Source: Devosia sp.
GTDB taxonomy: Bacteria > Pseudomonadota > Alphaproteobacteria > Rhizobiales > Devosiaceae
Direction: 5' to 3'
Length of the DNA stretch: 64,000 nucleotides
Assembly: GCA_015234425.1 (NCBI GenBank)
Contig: JADGNE010000071.1
Coordinates: 1 to 64,000, forward strand
The position numbers and the translations under genes were made by a program. Within the stretch, counting starts at the first letter, position 1. Each line of letters starts with the position of its first letter. The notes beneath the pieces were generated by a model. The model saw only the letters and a program-made list of their open reading frames with translations, made no database searches and had not been told where the DNA came from. Below are positions 46,812 to 54,575 of the stretch, one piece after another.

Positions 46812-46992
46812 CAGGAAAGCGCTCCATCAGTGTTTCAAGCCCGTGCCGGTCGAGCGGCCCGGCTCGATCCCCCATCACCGCGCCCCAGGCCGCCGCCAGT
46901 TCGCGCGGGCTCATCCGCCAGAACGCCTCGGGCGGCAGGCGCAGCACGCCCAGCCCGAAGCGCATCGCCTCCTTCCAGGGAAACGGCGTCAT
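46804..46992 (-). CDS. GTA tail assembly chaperone, small (g10.1-like)
   Basis: A 62-residue protein beginning MTPFPWKEAMRFGLGVLRL and containing FWRMSPRELAAAW, the hallmark of the rcc01693-type tail assembly chaperone. It overlaps the g10-like gene by four bases and the tape measure gene by eight, in the place of the second tail chaperone of siphophages. Confidence 0.9.
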   Translation of the reverse strand: MTPFPWKEAMRFGLGVLRLPPEAFWRMSPRELAAAWGAVMGDRAGPLDRHGLETLMERFPDG

Positions 46993-47303
46993 GCCGCATC
47001 CCCGAATGTGGCCTTGAGCAAATGCACCGCGATCTCGGCCGCCCCGCGCAGCCCACCCTCGACGCTCATCCGCGCCAGCTCATCGTCGGAAATGGCATTG
47101 CCACCCCCGCGCAAACCGGCCCCCAGGATCGCCGTCAGATCCCGCGCCGAGAGCTTTCCCCCGGCAAAGCGCTCGGCCAGCCCCGCCAGATCCCCCGCCC
47201 CCAGCCGCGCCTCAAGCTCCGCCAGCGCCCCCAGCGTCAGGCAAAGCGTGCGCACCTCGCCCCCAATCGTGGCGGCGATCTCCCCCCGATGAATGTTTGT
47301 CAT
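46989..47303 (-). CDS. GTA gp10-family tail assembly chaperone
   Basis: A 104-residue protein of the GTA-gp10 family, beginning MTNIHRGEIAATIGGEVRTL with LTLGALAELEARLG after it. It lies directly after the tail tube gene and is followed by the second chaperone, the usual order before the tape measure. Confidence 0.92.
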   Translation of the reverse strand: MTNIHRGEIAATIGGEVRTLCLTLGALAELEARLGAGDLAGLAERFAGGKLSARDLTAILGAGLRGGGNAISDDELARMSVEGGLRGAAEIAVHLLKATFGDAA

Positions 47304-47311
47304 TTTGTTCC

Positions 47312-47725
47312 CTAAGCCGCCGTGAAACTCACTTCGCCCGCGCTCTCCAGCGCCAGGTCGAACACTACTTCCCCGGCATGGTCGGCGGAAAATTCCAGTG
47401 CCACGATCTGGAACGGCCCTTCTACCGTGCCGAAATGAGGCAGGATCAGCTGCCAGTCGCGGATCGTCCCGGCGAAAAACAGCGTGCGGATCACCCCGTC
47501 CGAGGTCTGGTCCTTGAACACACCCGACCCGGACAATGAGGCCCGCTTCACCCCGCCGCCCGCCAGCAGTTCCCGCCAGCGTCCGGCGCTTTCCTGGTCA
47601 GTCGTATCCACGCTCGCCGCATTGAAATTGAGACTGCGCGTGCGCAATCCCGCCACGGTGAGAAAACTCCCCGACCCCGTCTGGTCGAGTTTCAAAAGCA
47701 TATCCTTGCCACTCTGGGCCGCCAT
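47312..47725 (-). CDS. GTA major tail tube protein (g9-like)
   Basis: A 137-residue TP901-1-type major tail protein. It starts MAAQSGKDMLLKLDQTGSG, and VDTTDQESAGRWRELLAGGG and the closing LALESAGEVSFTAA are family marks. It polymerises into the tail tube. The gap before it (47726-47871) is occupied by a composite repeat. Confidence 0.93.
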   Translation of the reverse strand: MAAQSGKDMLLKLDQTGSGSFLTVAGLRTRSLNFNAASVDTTDQESAGRWRELLAGGGVKRASLSGSGVFKDQTSDGVIRTLFFAGTIRDWQLILPHFGTVEGPFQIVALEFSADHAGEVVFDLALESAGEVSFTAA

Positions 47726-47747
47726 TCTCTTGTCCTTTTTCTGCAGT

Positions 47748-47866
47748 CACCCCCACCCAACCTCCCCCTGGAAAGGGGGGAGCTGGCCGGTGGCGCTCAG
47801 ATTTTTCCGCAAACGCGATGCGTCCCTCCCCCTTCTTCAGGGGGAGGCTAGGAGGGGGTCAAAACC
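47748..47866. repeat. Composite ~120-base palindromic repeat, copy A
   Basis: Two CCTCCCCCT/AGGGGGAGG-type palindromes (47761 and 47825) are joined by a spacer containing GGCCGGTGGCGCTCA and CGCGATGCGTCCCTCC. Copy B at 49190-49312 keeps the same order and much of the spacer. It sits between the g8- and g9-like genes and is not coding. Confidence 0.85.
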
Positions 47867-47871
47867 CCCGA

Positions 47872-48267
47872 TCACTCACTGAAAAACCGCAGCAACACCG
47901 CCGCACGGGCCAATCCGGTCGCCCCATCAATCACCGTCTCGGTGCGCATATGCTCGGCATGGGTCACGACCAGCTCCACCGGCTCCAGCCCGTCCTTGGC
48001 CGTCACCACGCGCGCCGCCAGCGCCAGCGCCGCTTTGCGGCTCGGCTGGTCGGCCCAGCAATGGATCAGCACGCGATGCTCCTGCCCTGGCGTCAGATCG
48101 CCGTCGCGCTGGCGCACATCGTGCCGGTCCACCACCACATAGGGCGCAGGCCGATCGCGCGGCGGCGCATCGAAAATCCCACCCTCGCCGACAAGCGCGA
48201 CGAGGTCCTCGTCATCATTCAGCGCCGCTACCAGCGCCGCCTGCAATTGCACGATCGGGTGGCTCAT
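47872..48267 (-). CDS. GTA tail terminator-type protein, DUF3168 (g8-like)
   Basis: A 131-residue DUF3168 protein. Words such as MSHPIVQLQAALVAAL, PPRDRPAPYVVVDRHD and HRVLIHCWADQPSR are typical. It joins tail to head. The start ATG 48267 overlaps the preceding stop (ATGA). Confidence 0.92.
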   Translation of the reverse strand: MSHPIVQLQAALVAALNDDEDLVALVGEGGIFDAPPRDRPAPYVVVDRHDVRQRDGDLTPGQEHRVLIHCWADQPSRKAALALAARVVTAKDGLEPVELVVTHAEHMRTETVIDGATGLARAAVLLRFFSE

Positions 48268-48605
48268 CCAGTCACCTGCGTCTCGCTGCACGCGCAGGCG
48301 AGATAAGCCCGCCGGCCATTCATGTCGGCGGCGCTCACCACATCGAGATTTCGCCCGCGATAGACAATCCGGTCCCCCGGCGCCACATCACTGCGAAAGC
48401 GCAGCACCACGCTATGAGAAATCGCCACCGCCCGCCCGTCGGCATTGGTGCCCTGCCGTCCGGTAAGGCTGCGCACCCGCGCCCAGACCGTCCCCAGCGG
48501 CACAAAAACCCTGGCGTGTCCGCCCTCGTCTTCGGCCACGCTGTCGCGCCGCCGCAATTGCACCCGGTCGGTCAGCGTGCCGACTGGCGGGATCTTTTCG
48601 CTCAT
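48264..48605 (-). CDS. GTA head closure/adaptor protein (g7-like)
   Basis: A 113-residue head-tail joining protein. GTLTDRVQLRRRDS at the start and VRFRSDVAPGDRIVYRGR-like (here LRFRSDVAPGDRIVYRGR) near residue 80 match the phage head closure family (SPP1 gp16-like). It is coupled to both neighbours by four-base overlaps. Confidence 0.92.
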   Translation of the reverse strand: MSEKIPPVGTLTDRVQLRRRDSVAEDEGGHARVFVPLGTVWARVRSLTGRQGTNADGRAVAISHSVVLRFRSDVAPGDRIVYRGRNLDVVSAADMNGRRAYLACACSETQVTG

Positions 48606-49168
48606 AGCCGCACCCGTTTGTGCGCGGCCACCAGCCGGTCAAACCCCGAGGGCACCACCGCCCCCGACCCGGCCGTGATCACCGCATCGCGATGCTCATG
48701 CCAATGCGCCACCAGCCCCAGCATGGCCTGTCGCAGATCCGCCGGAACATCTTCAGGCTCCTCGCCAAAACCGGCGACATAATCGATCTCGATCCCCTGC
48801 CGCCCCTGCAGGCGCGGCATTCCCGGCACATGCCCCGGCACGATCAGCCGCTCGCCATCGGCCACAAAGCCATCAACTGAAATCTCATGGCTCGCCCCAG
48901 CCTCGTCGATCGCAGAAATCTCCGTCACCGAGTTCAGCGGCGTCACCGGCAGCCGCAGCCAGCGCTCCTCGGGCCAGCGATCGAGCACGATGCGCCAGCT
49001 CTGCGCCATCAGCGCCTTGCCGGTAATCCCCTCGACATGCAGCCGCGCCGCCCCGATCAGCGTCTCGATCAGCCCGTCCTCGGCCTCATCATCCACCTTG
49101 AGAAAAGCCTTGGCCTCGACAAGCGAAACCGGCTCCGCAGCGGGCCCCGCCAGGAGATAGGATGTCAT
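48602..49168 (-). CDS. GTA head-tail connector protein (g6-like)
   Basis: A 188-residue gp6-type connector that attaches to the portal. PVSLVEAKAFLKVDDEAED and LIETLIGAARLHVEGITGKA near the N-terminus are diagnostic. The start is ATG 49168 (MTSYLLAGPA); an upstream GTG would add ten basic residues with no family support. A composite repeat lies between it and the capsid gene. Confidence 0.92.
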   Translation of the reverse strand: MTSYLLAGPAAEPVSLVEAKAFLKVDDEAEDGLIETLIGAARLHVEGITGKALMAQSWRIVLDRWPEERWLRLPVTPLNSVTEISAIDEAGASHEISVDGFVADGERLIVPGHVPGMPRLQGRQGIEIDYVAGFGEEPEDVPADLRQAMLGLVAHWHEHRDAVITAGSGAVVPSGFDRLVAAHKRVRL

Positions 49169-49189
49169 TGTTCTGGTCCTTGTTGTGGC

Positions 49190-49312
49190 CACCCCCACCT
49201 GACCTCCCCCTGTCCAGGGGGAGGAACAGGCCGGTGGCTCTCAATTCTCGCCGCAAGCGCGATGCGTCCCTCCCCCTTCTCAGGGGGAGGCTAGGAGGGG
49301 GGGGCAAAAACC
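49190..49312. repeat. Composite ~120-base palindromic repeat, copy B
   Basis: This has the same order as copy A: palindromes at 49203-49224 and 49269-49290 around a spacer with GGCCGGTGGCTCTCAA and CGCGATGCGTCCCTCC. It fills the gap between the capsid and connector genes. Confidence 0.85.
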
Positions 49313-49313
49313 C

Positions 49314-50534
49314 TCAGCTCGTCCCGAACTTCAGCAGCTTGATCGCATCAAAATCGGCAATCCCGCCCCCCACGCGCTTGGTCGTGTAGAACAGCACATA
49401 AGGCTTGGCTGAATAGGGATCGCGCAGGACATTCACCCCCTGCCGGTCAACGATGAGATAGCCCCTGCGGAAATCACCAAAGGCCACCGAGAGCGAATTG
49501 GCGCCGATATTGGGCATATCTTCCGCCTCGACCAGCGGAAAGCCCATCAAACTCGCCCGCCCATCAGCCGTCGCCGCGGGCTGCCAGAGATAATTGCCCT
49601 CGCTGTCCTTGAGCTTGCGGATCGAGGCCTGCGTCTTGCGGTTCATCACCCAGCTGGCATTCTGGCGATAACCGGCTTTGAGCGCATAGACGAGGTCGAC
49701 CAGCACATCGGATGGGCTCGTCGACGGCATTGCCCCTGAGACGCCCGTCGCCACATAGCCGAGCTTGCCCCATTCCCAGCTGCCCTCGGCCACCGTGGTG
49801 GCAGAGAGAAAACCCGTGGGCTTATTGGTGCCATTGCCGGTCACGAAAGCCGTGGTTTCCTGCGCCGCAAAAGCCGCGTTCACTTCGTCGGCGATCCACT
49901 GGCCCACATCCACCGCTGCATCGTCGAGAAAGGTCGCGGTCGCCGCCGGCATGGCGTATAGCTCGGCAGTCGGATAGCTGAGTTCGGCCAGCACCTGGCT
50001 GTCGGTGACCTCGCGGTCCGCCGTTTCGCCGACCCAGCCGGTTTCCGGGCCCGTCACCGTAATCGGCCGCTTATAGACGGAGGCCGAAATCTGCCGCACA
50101 CCGGCAATGGCGCGAATGGGCGAGATATGGGTCATCAGCCGGGTGATCTCGGTCTCCACCTCCCCCGGCACCACATAGCCGCCATCGGCGGACACCCCGC
50201 TCTGCAGCGCCTTTTCCTCGCCGCGCTTCACATAGTCCGAAAACGCCGCCTTATATTCGCCGTCGCCCAGCGCGCCCTTGCCTTCCAGCGTCGGGCGGCT
50301 GCGCTCGGCACTGGCGCGATCGAGCGCCGCCTTGTGCCCGTCGAGCACAGCGTTCAGCCCCTCGAGCTTGCCCTCAAGCAGGCCATCGGCCGTACCGCGC
50401 TTTTCGATCTCGCCCAGGCGCTGGTCATTGGTGCGCTTGAACTCTTCGAATGCGCTCGAAAATTCGGCGAAAAGCGCGGCAATATCGCTCCCCGCGCCGG
50501 CCTTGGTTTCTAGGCCGTCACTGATCCGATCCAT
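49314..50534 (-). CDS. GTA major capsid protein, HK97 fold (g5-like)
   Basis: A 406-residue HK97-type capsid protein. Residues 1-110 form the helical scaffold (delta) region rich in E, K and A. The mature domain starts near ALQSGVSADGGYVVPGEVE and shows PIRAIAGVRQIS, LDDAAVDVGQWI, GNGTNKPTGFLS and the P-domain ending KRVGGGIADFDAIKLLKF. It is normally cut by the prohead protease encoded just upstream, which here has a frameshift. Confidence 0.95.
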   Translation of the reverse strand: MDRISDGLETKAGAGSDIAALFAEFSSAFEEFKRTNDQRLGEIEKRGTADGLLEGKLEGLNAVLDGHKAALDRASAERSRPTLEGKGALGDGEYKAAFSDYVKRGEEKALQSGVSADGGYVVPGEVETEITRLMTHISPIRAIAGVRQISASVYKRPITVTGPETGWVGETADREVTDSQVLAELSYPTAELYAMPAATATFLDDAAVDVGQWIADEVNAAFAAQETTAFVTGNGTNKPTGFLSATTVAEGSWEWGKLGYVATGVSGAMPSTSPSDVLVDLVYALKAGYRQNASWVMNRKTQASIRKLKDSEGNYLWQPAATADGRASLMGFPLVEAEDMPNIGANSLSVAFGDFRRGYLIVDRQGVNVLRDPYSAKPYVLFYTTKRVGGGIADFDAIKLLKFGTS

Positions 50535-50546
50535 GTCGGCATCCTT

Positions 50547-51024
50547 CTATCGGTTGCGGATAGTTTTGGTGGCCGCCGCAATGGCGGCGCCGGCGGTGAG
50601 GGTCGAGGCGATGCGCGCCTGGTCCATCATCGGAAAGGTGACGATCGAAATCTCATAGAGATCGATCTCGTGCAGCAGGCGCTGGCCGTTCTGGCGGCTG
50701 GCCTTGACCGTGCGAAAGCCGATGGAGAGCCCATCAAGCGCCCGCGTTTCGATCAGTTTTCTCAAGGCATCGGCACGCGGCACGCCTGGCACCAGCCGAC
50801 CGGCAGCAAAAAGGCCATGCGCGTCCTCGCGTAGCTCCTCCCAAATGCCCACCGGCTCCTTGGGATCATGCTGGAACAACAGCCTGATGCGCCCACGCCG
50901 CTTGGCCAGGCTTTTGGCAAAGGCCCCGGGCTGGACGATATCGCCGCCGCTGTCGAGCCGGCTGAAAATGCTGGCATAGCCGGCAAATCGCCCGTCCGCA
51001 TCAATGGGGGATTTTTTCCGCCAT
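50547..51024 (-). pseudogene. GTA prohead protease (g4-like) with a frameshift at its sixth codon region
   Basis: The coupled start ATG (51024-51022, overlapping the preceding stop as TGATG) opens a frame that stops after seven codons at 51001. Removing one A from the run of six at 51012-51017 restores MAEKSPIDADGRFAGYAS and then the full HK97 prohead protease (about 158 residues). That protein has HDPKEPVGIWEELRED with the catalytic histidine, GLSIGFRTVKA with the catalytic serine, and YEISIVTFPM. The only other start in the long frame is a TTG at 50879, inside the conserved domain. The cause could be a true mutation, a +1 slip, or a homopolymer sequencing error. Confidence 0.8.
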
Positions 51025-51155
51025 CAGCGCTTGGCCCCGGCCCGCTGCTGCGGCCGCGCCGAGCCCCTGGCCTTCTCGGCCAGTGTACCGGCCAGGTTCC
51101 AGGCAAATTGCCGAAACGTCAGCTGCGCCTGCTCACGATTGGTCTTTTCCGCCAT
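51024..51155 (-). CDS. GTA-cluster small protein, 43 residues
   Basis: A basic 43-codon gene beginning MAEKTNREQAQLTFRQFAWN and ending RAGAKR. It starts one base after the stop of the preceding small gene and its TGA overlaps the protease ATG. The position between portal and protease and the tight spacing indicate a real gene. Function unknown. Confidence 0.7.
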   Translation of the reverse strand: MAEKTNREQAQLTFRQFAWNLAGTLAEKARGSARPQQRAGAKR

Positions 51156-51347
51156 TCACTCGTCCCCCTCGTGAAACAAACGGTTGAGGCTCGAAATCTC
51201 GGTCACGAAATCATTGAAGCGCTTATTGGCCGAAGCGAGCTCCTTGAGGCTCCACACCAGCAGCGCACTCGCCCCACTCGCCCACAAAAACAGCGCCAAA
51301 TGCGCCAGATCCCCGCGCTCAACAACGGTCTTGGTCAGCTCGTCCAT
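51156..51347 (-). CDS. GTA-cluster small membrane protein (g3.5-like position)
   Basis: A 63-residue protein with one hydrophobic segment (about 17-34, LALFLWASGASALLVWSL) and a charged coiled tail ending in acidic residues. It lies between the portal and protease, where RcGTA has its small g3.5 gene. Similarity cannot be proved at this size. Function unknown. Confidence 0.7.
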   Translation of the reverse strand: MDELTKTVVERGDLAHLALFLWASGASALLVWSLKELASANKRFNDFVTEISSLNRLFHEGDE

Positions 51348-51678
51348 AATAGTCTCCTTCCCGCAAAATCAGCGGGTTTAACCGGCGCACGGGCGCTCCC
51401 GCGCCCGCCAACCGCCGCCGTTTCATCCCCGCGAAAGCGAGGCCTTTGTGTGAGAGTTGATCCGTCGCCGTAGGACAGCCGGATAAATCGCAAGAGTGCT
51501 GCGTGCGGCCCACCTTCATCATCCCTTTCCTCAAGGGGGAGGGTGTCCGCCGGTGCCTTGGGCACTATTCTGTGCCGCCCACAGATCAGCACCTCCCCCT
51601 TGAAGGGGGAGGCTAGGACGGTGACCTCAGGCAATTGAGCCCCCGCCAATCGGGCAAAACCTTCCTGGCCTTGGTCGC
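51348..51678. repeat. Gene-free gap holding CCTCCCCCT-type repeat
   Basis: These 331 bases between the portal and the small membrane gene carry a perfect palindrome (51592-51612, loop TGA) and a half copy TCAAGGGGGAGGG near 51530, about 60 bases apart. This is a diverged version of the composite repeat. I see no gene. Confidence 0.65.
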
Positions 51679-52842
51679 TCAGCTTGCGCCCAAGCCCACC
51701 ATCGCCCGCTTCTCGGCATCACTGAGAAAACCCGCATTCCCCACCCGCTCCCAGAGCGCGTTGCGGTCTTCGGCCAAAGCCTCCACCGCATCAAAATCCG
51801 GCACGATCTCGGCGCCTTCGAACGCCGGCCCGAGCCACACGCTCAGCTCCTGCGCCACGCGCACCACCAGCGGCACCAGCGTCTGGCGCCACAGCGCCCG
51901 ATTGGCCTCGGCCATATTGGCGTAAGTGTTGTCGCCGGGCAGGCCGAGCAGCATGGGCGGCACCCCGAATGCCAGCGCGATATCCCGCGCCGCAGCATTG
52001 CGGGCCTCGATGAAATCCATGTCGCGCGGCGTCAGCGCGATCGCCTTCCAGTCGAGCCCGCCTTCGAGCACCATGGGTCGACCGGCGTTGGCCGCACCGG
52101 CAAAATTCTCTTCAAGCTCGGCTTTGAGCCGCTGAAACTGGTCCTCGCTGAGATTGCCGCCACCGGCCGAATAGACCAGCGCCCCGCTGGGCCGCGCCGC
52201 ATTGTCGAGCAGCGCCTTGTTCCACTGCGCACTGGCATTATGGATATCAAGGCTCGTCTGCGCCGCCTCGAGCGGCCCCATGCCGTAGTGATCGTCGAGC
52301 GGATGGAAGAGCGCCATATGCAAGACGCCCGGCACCGGCTCGCGCCCCTGCCCGATCCGCACACTCCGCCCCCCGGCGGAATAATCATAGGCGATGGGCC
52401 AGCCATCAGCGCCGGCCACCACCCGCATCCGGTCCGGGCGCAGCACGAACAGCGCCCGCACCGCCCCATCGACGATCCCCGCCTGGAGATAGGCGTTCCC
52501 GGCGGTCTGCAGATAGGCATAGACCGCCTCGAGCATTTCCCCGCCCGATTGCCGCCCATTGGGCTTTGTCAGAAGGTCGAGCAGCGGATGCTCACTCACC
52601 GCCTTGCCATCGACGACCACGCCCAGCGGCACGCGCGTCGCCGCCTCGGCAATCAGCCGGATGCAGCGATAGACCACCGGATTGCGCATAAACCCTTCAT
52701 TGACGAGGCTGGCATAGCCCCGCCCGCTCCACTGCGCCGGCCCCAGCCCGCTCAGCGTCATCAACGTCTGCCCGCCAAAATTCTTCCGTTCCACCGGCGC
52801 GTTCGTGCTTCCGCCAAAGAGGCGGCTGATCCAGTTCGACAT
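51679..52842 (-). CDS. GTA portal protein, HK97 family (g3-like)
   Basis: A 387-residue portal that forms the DNA entry ring of the GTA head. Family signs are RNPVVYRCIRLIAEAATRVP, LTKPNGRQSGGEMLEAVYAY, the GMGPLEAAQTSLDIHNASAQ stretch and FGVPPMLLGLPGDNTYANM. The start ATG 52842 gives MSNWISRLFGG; an upstream in-frame extension crosses the intrinsic terminator and is rejected. The length is normal. Confidence 0.93.
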   Translation of the reverse strand: MSNWISRLFGGSTNAPVERKNFGGQTLMTLSGLGPAQWSGRGYASLVNEGFMRNPVVYRCIRLIAEAATRVPLGVVVDGKAVSEHPLLDLLTKPNGRQSGGEMLEAVYAYLQTAGNAYLQAGIVDGAVRALFVLRPDRMRVVAGADGWPIAYDYSAGGRSVRIGQGREPVPGVLHMALFHPLDDHYGMGPLEAAQTSLDIHNASAQWNKALLDNAARPSGALVYSAGGGNLSEDQFQRLKAELEENFAGAANAGRPMVLEGGLDWKAIALTPRDMDFIEARNAAARDIALAFGVPPMLLGLPGDNTYANMAEANRALWRQTLVPLVVRVAQELSVWLGPAFEGAEIVPDFDAVEALAEDRNALWERVGNAGFLSDAEKRAMVGLGAS

Positions 52843-52875
52843 GCTTTTTGGTTCTCCCCGCCGCAAAAACAAAAA

Positions 52876-52895
52876 GCCCCGGACGCTGCCGGGGC
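52876..52895 (-). terminator. Intrinsic terminator between the small-gene pair and the portal
   Basis: On the minus strand GCCCCGG-CAGCGT-CCGGGGC is followed directly by TTTTTGTTTTTG, a textbook Rho-independent terminator in the transcription direction of the whole cluster. It lies 27 bases after the 40-residue gene and 33 before the portal start, so it should separate terminase-side from capsid-side transcription. Confidence 0.8.
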
Positions 52896-52922
52896 TCTTA
52901 TCCAATTTTGTAGGTGCCGACC

Positions 52923-53045
52923 CTATTCGGCCGGATGCTGCTCGTGGCGTTTCAGATCGCGCATATGCAGCCAGGTTCCGCCAGCGCCGAGCGCAACGAC
53001 GAGCACGGGCATGATCACAAAGGCAAAAAGTTCGATAAAGCTCAT
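52923..53045 (-). CDS. Small membrane protein, 40 residues
   Basis: Begins MSFIELFAFVIMPVLVVALG with one membrane helix (about 4-25), then a charged tail HMRDLKRHEQHPAE. Its ATG overlaps the stop of the 76-residue gene (ATGA), so both are real and coupled. RcGTA has no counterpart here. I recognise no function. Confidence 0.65.
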   Translation of the reverse strand: MSFIELFAFVIMPVLVVALGAGGTWLHMRDLKRHEQHPAE

Positions 53046-53272
53046 GACTTCAGCCTCCCGAGAACAAATCTCGCTAACAAATGTAGTGCGACTGCGGCCA
53101 AAAGCCAAATCACGCTGCCCAGAGCAAAGGCCCAGCTGTCTCGAACTGTTCCAGTGGCACCGTAGAAAACGGCTGCGACCGGTGCCAGGACGCCAACGGT
53201 AATGCACGCAGTGGACGCCCGGTCCAGTGCATTCGCCCAAAGTTTCGTGCGCTCATTCTCTATCAGGCTCAT
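53042..53272 (-). CDS. Small membrane protein, 76 residues
   Basis: A polar N-terminus (MSLIENERTKLWANALDRAS) followed by two helices (about 22-38 and 48-70) and a basic end. Base composition is visibly less GC-rich than in the flanking GTA genes, which suggests separate origin. With the overlapping 40-residue gene and the terminator after it, it forms an inserted unit between terminase and portal. Function unknown; membrane location predicted. Confidence 0.7.
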   Translation of the reverse strand: MSLIENERTKLWANALDRASTACITVGVLAPVAAVFYGATGTVRDSWAFALGSVIWLLAAVALHLLARFVLGRLKS

Positions 53273-53309
53273 GAACGAAATCTATCCGAACCGGCAAAGA
53301 GCGCCAGCC

Positions 53310-54575
53310 CTAAAGCCCCCGCACCCGGGGCCTAGCCCCATCCACCAGCAATTCCGTCAGCGCCCAGACCAGTGCGTCGACCCGGTCCGGTGAATGCCCA
53401 TCGGCCTTGCCGTCCGGCCCGAAGGCGCAGAGTTCATCTTCGAGCGCCGTCAGCCCCGGCGCATGGGACACGAGCCCCCGCCCATAATAGGCCGCGACCG
53501 GCTCGGCACGCAGCCATTTGCCCCGCGTCGCCCGCACCGGCCGCACCGGGACATTGTCGTCCACCTGACCGATCATCTGCGTGACGAGATCCCCACCCTG
53601 GTTCACCTCCACCACAATCGCGTCCGCCTGATGCGCGTGAAAAGCCGCCACTGCCCGCCGCGCCCAAATCAGCGGCGCCGCCCGTTTCAGCGTTGCATCC
53701 TCGAGCACCACCGCGCCCTCCCCACTCCGCCCGGCGACCACGATCCCGCAGGCATCCGACCGCGCGTGCCCCGTCACCGGCGGGTCCACCGCCACGATGA
53801 TCCGCCCATCCGCGCCCGCCTCGGCCGGCCGAAACATGCTGCGCTGCCAGAGCGCATCGGGCCGATCCTCGATCAGCTCGCCGTCGAGCTCCTGCCGTCC
53901 CAGCACCGTGCCGCGATAGCGCGCCACCACCGCCTCAAGAAAATTCGGCGCTAGCTGCGCCTTGTTTTCCACCGTGGCAATGTTCACCACCACCGTTTGC
54001 GGATCATCGAGCAACCGCTTGATCAAACGTGTCGGCCGCGGGGTCGTTGTCAGCAATTGGCGCGGGCGCTCCCCCAGCCACAGCCCGAACTGCAGCTGGT
54101 CGAACGCGGCTTCGCCATCGGGCCATTTGCCGGCCTCATCGCACCAGGCGGCGGCAAATTGCGGTCCGCGAAAGCGCTCGGGGTCCGAGGCGGTCATGAT
54201 CGCGGCCTCCACCCCATTGGGCCACACCACCCGGTTCCCGCCCCGCAGAATTGGCCGCTCGTCATCGGGATGCACGGCCAAAATACCGCTTTCGCCGCGC
54301 ACCATGATTTCGAGCGCTTCCTTCATGGTCTCGCCGACCAGCGCAATCGGCCCGACCCCAGCTTTCGCCAGGCTCCGCACCCATTCGGCACCGGCCCGGG
54401 TCTTGCCCGAACCGCGCCCGCCCATCAGCAGCCAGGTGGTCCAGTCCCCCGGCGGCGGCACTTGTTTTGGCAGAGCCCAGCGCGGCCAGTCGAAATAGGC
54501 CGCCATAACCGCATTATCCGACAGCGCAGCGACCTCGGCTGCCGAGCTCTCCCCGTCCGCTTGTGGCTCTCCCAC
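53310..54575 (-). CDS. GTA large terminase (g2-like)
   Basis: A 421-residue DNA packaging motor. The ATPase has Walker A GGRGSGKT (52-59) and a Walker B-type AAAWCDEAGKW. The nuclease half has acidic residues in VAVDPPVTGHARSD and in the C-terminal DRVDALVWALTELL. The start is a GTG at 54575, directly after the small terminase stop with no gap. In GTAs this enzyme fills heads with random host DNA. Confidence 0.93.
   Translation of the reverse strand: MGEPQADGESSAAEVAALSDNAVMAAYFDWPRWALPKQVPPPGDWTTWLLMGGRGSGKTRAGAEWVRSLAKAGVGPIALVGETMKEALEIMVRGESGILAVHPDDERPILRGGNRVVWPNGVEAAIMTASDPERFRGPQFAAAWCDEAGKWPDGEAAFDQLQFGLWLGERPRQLLTTTPRPTRLIKRLLDDPQTVVVNIATVENKAQLAPNFLEAVVARYRGTVLGRQELDGELIEDRPDALWQRSMFRPAEAGADGRIIVAVDPPVTGHARSDACGIVVAGRSGEGAVVLEDATLKRAAPLIWARRAVAAFHAHQADAIVVEVNQGGDLVTQMIGQVDDNVPVRPVRATRGKWLRAEPVAAYYGRGLVSHAPGLTALEDELCAFGPDGKADGHSPDRVDALVWALTELLVDGARPRVRGL

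Noticed and set aside
51001..51024. A classic -1 programmed frameshift in the protease gene
   Set aside because: The needed shift is +1 (or -2). The codons GAA AAA ATC do not form a X XXY YYZ slippery heptamer, and no pseudoknot is evident. Error or mutation is simpler.
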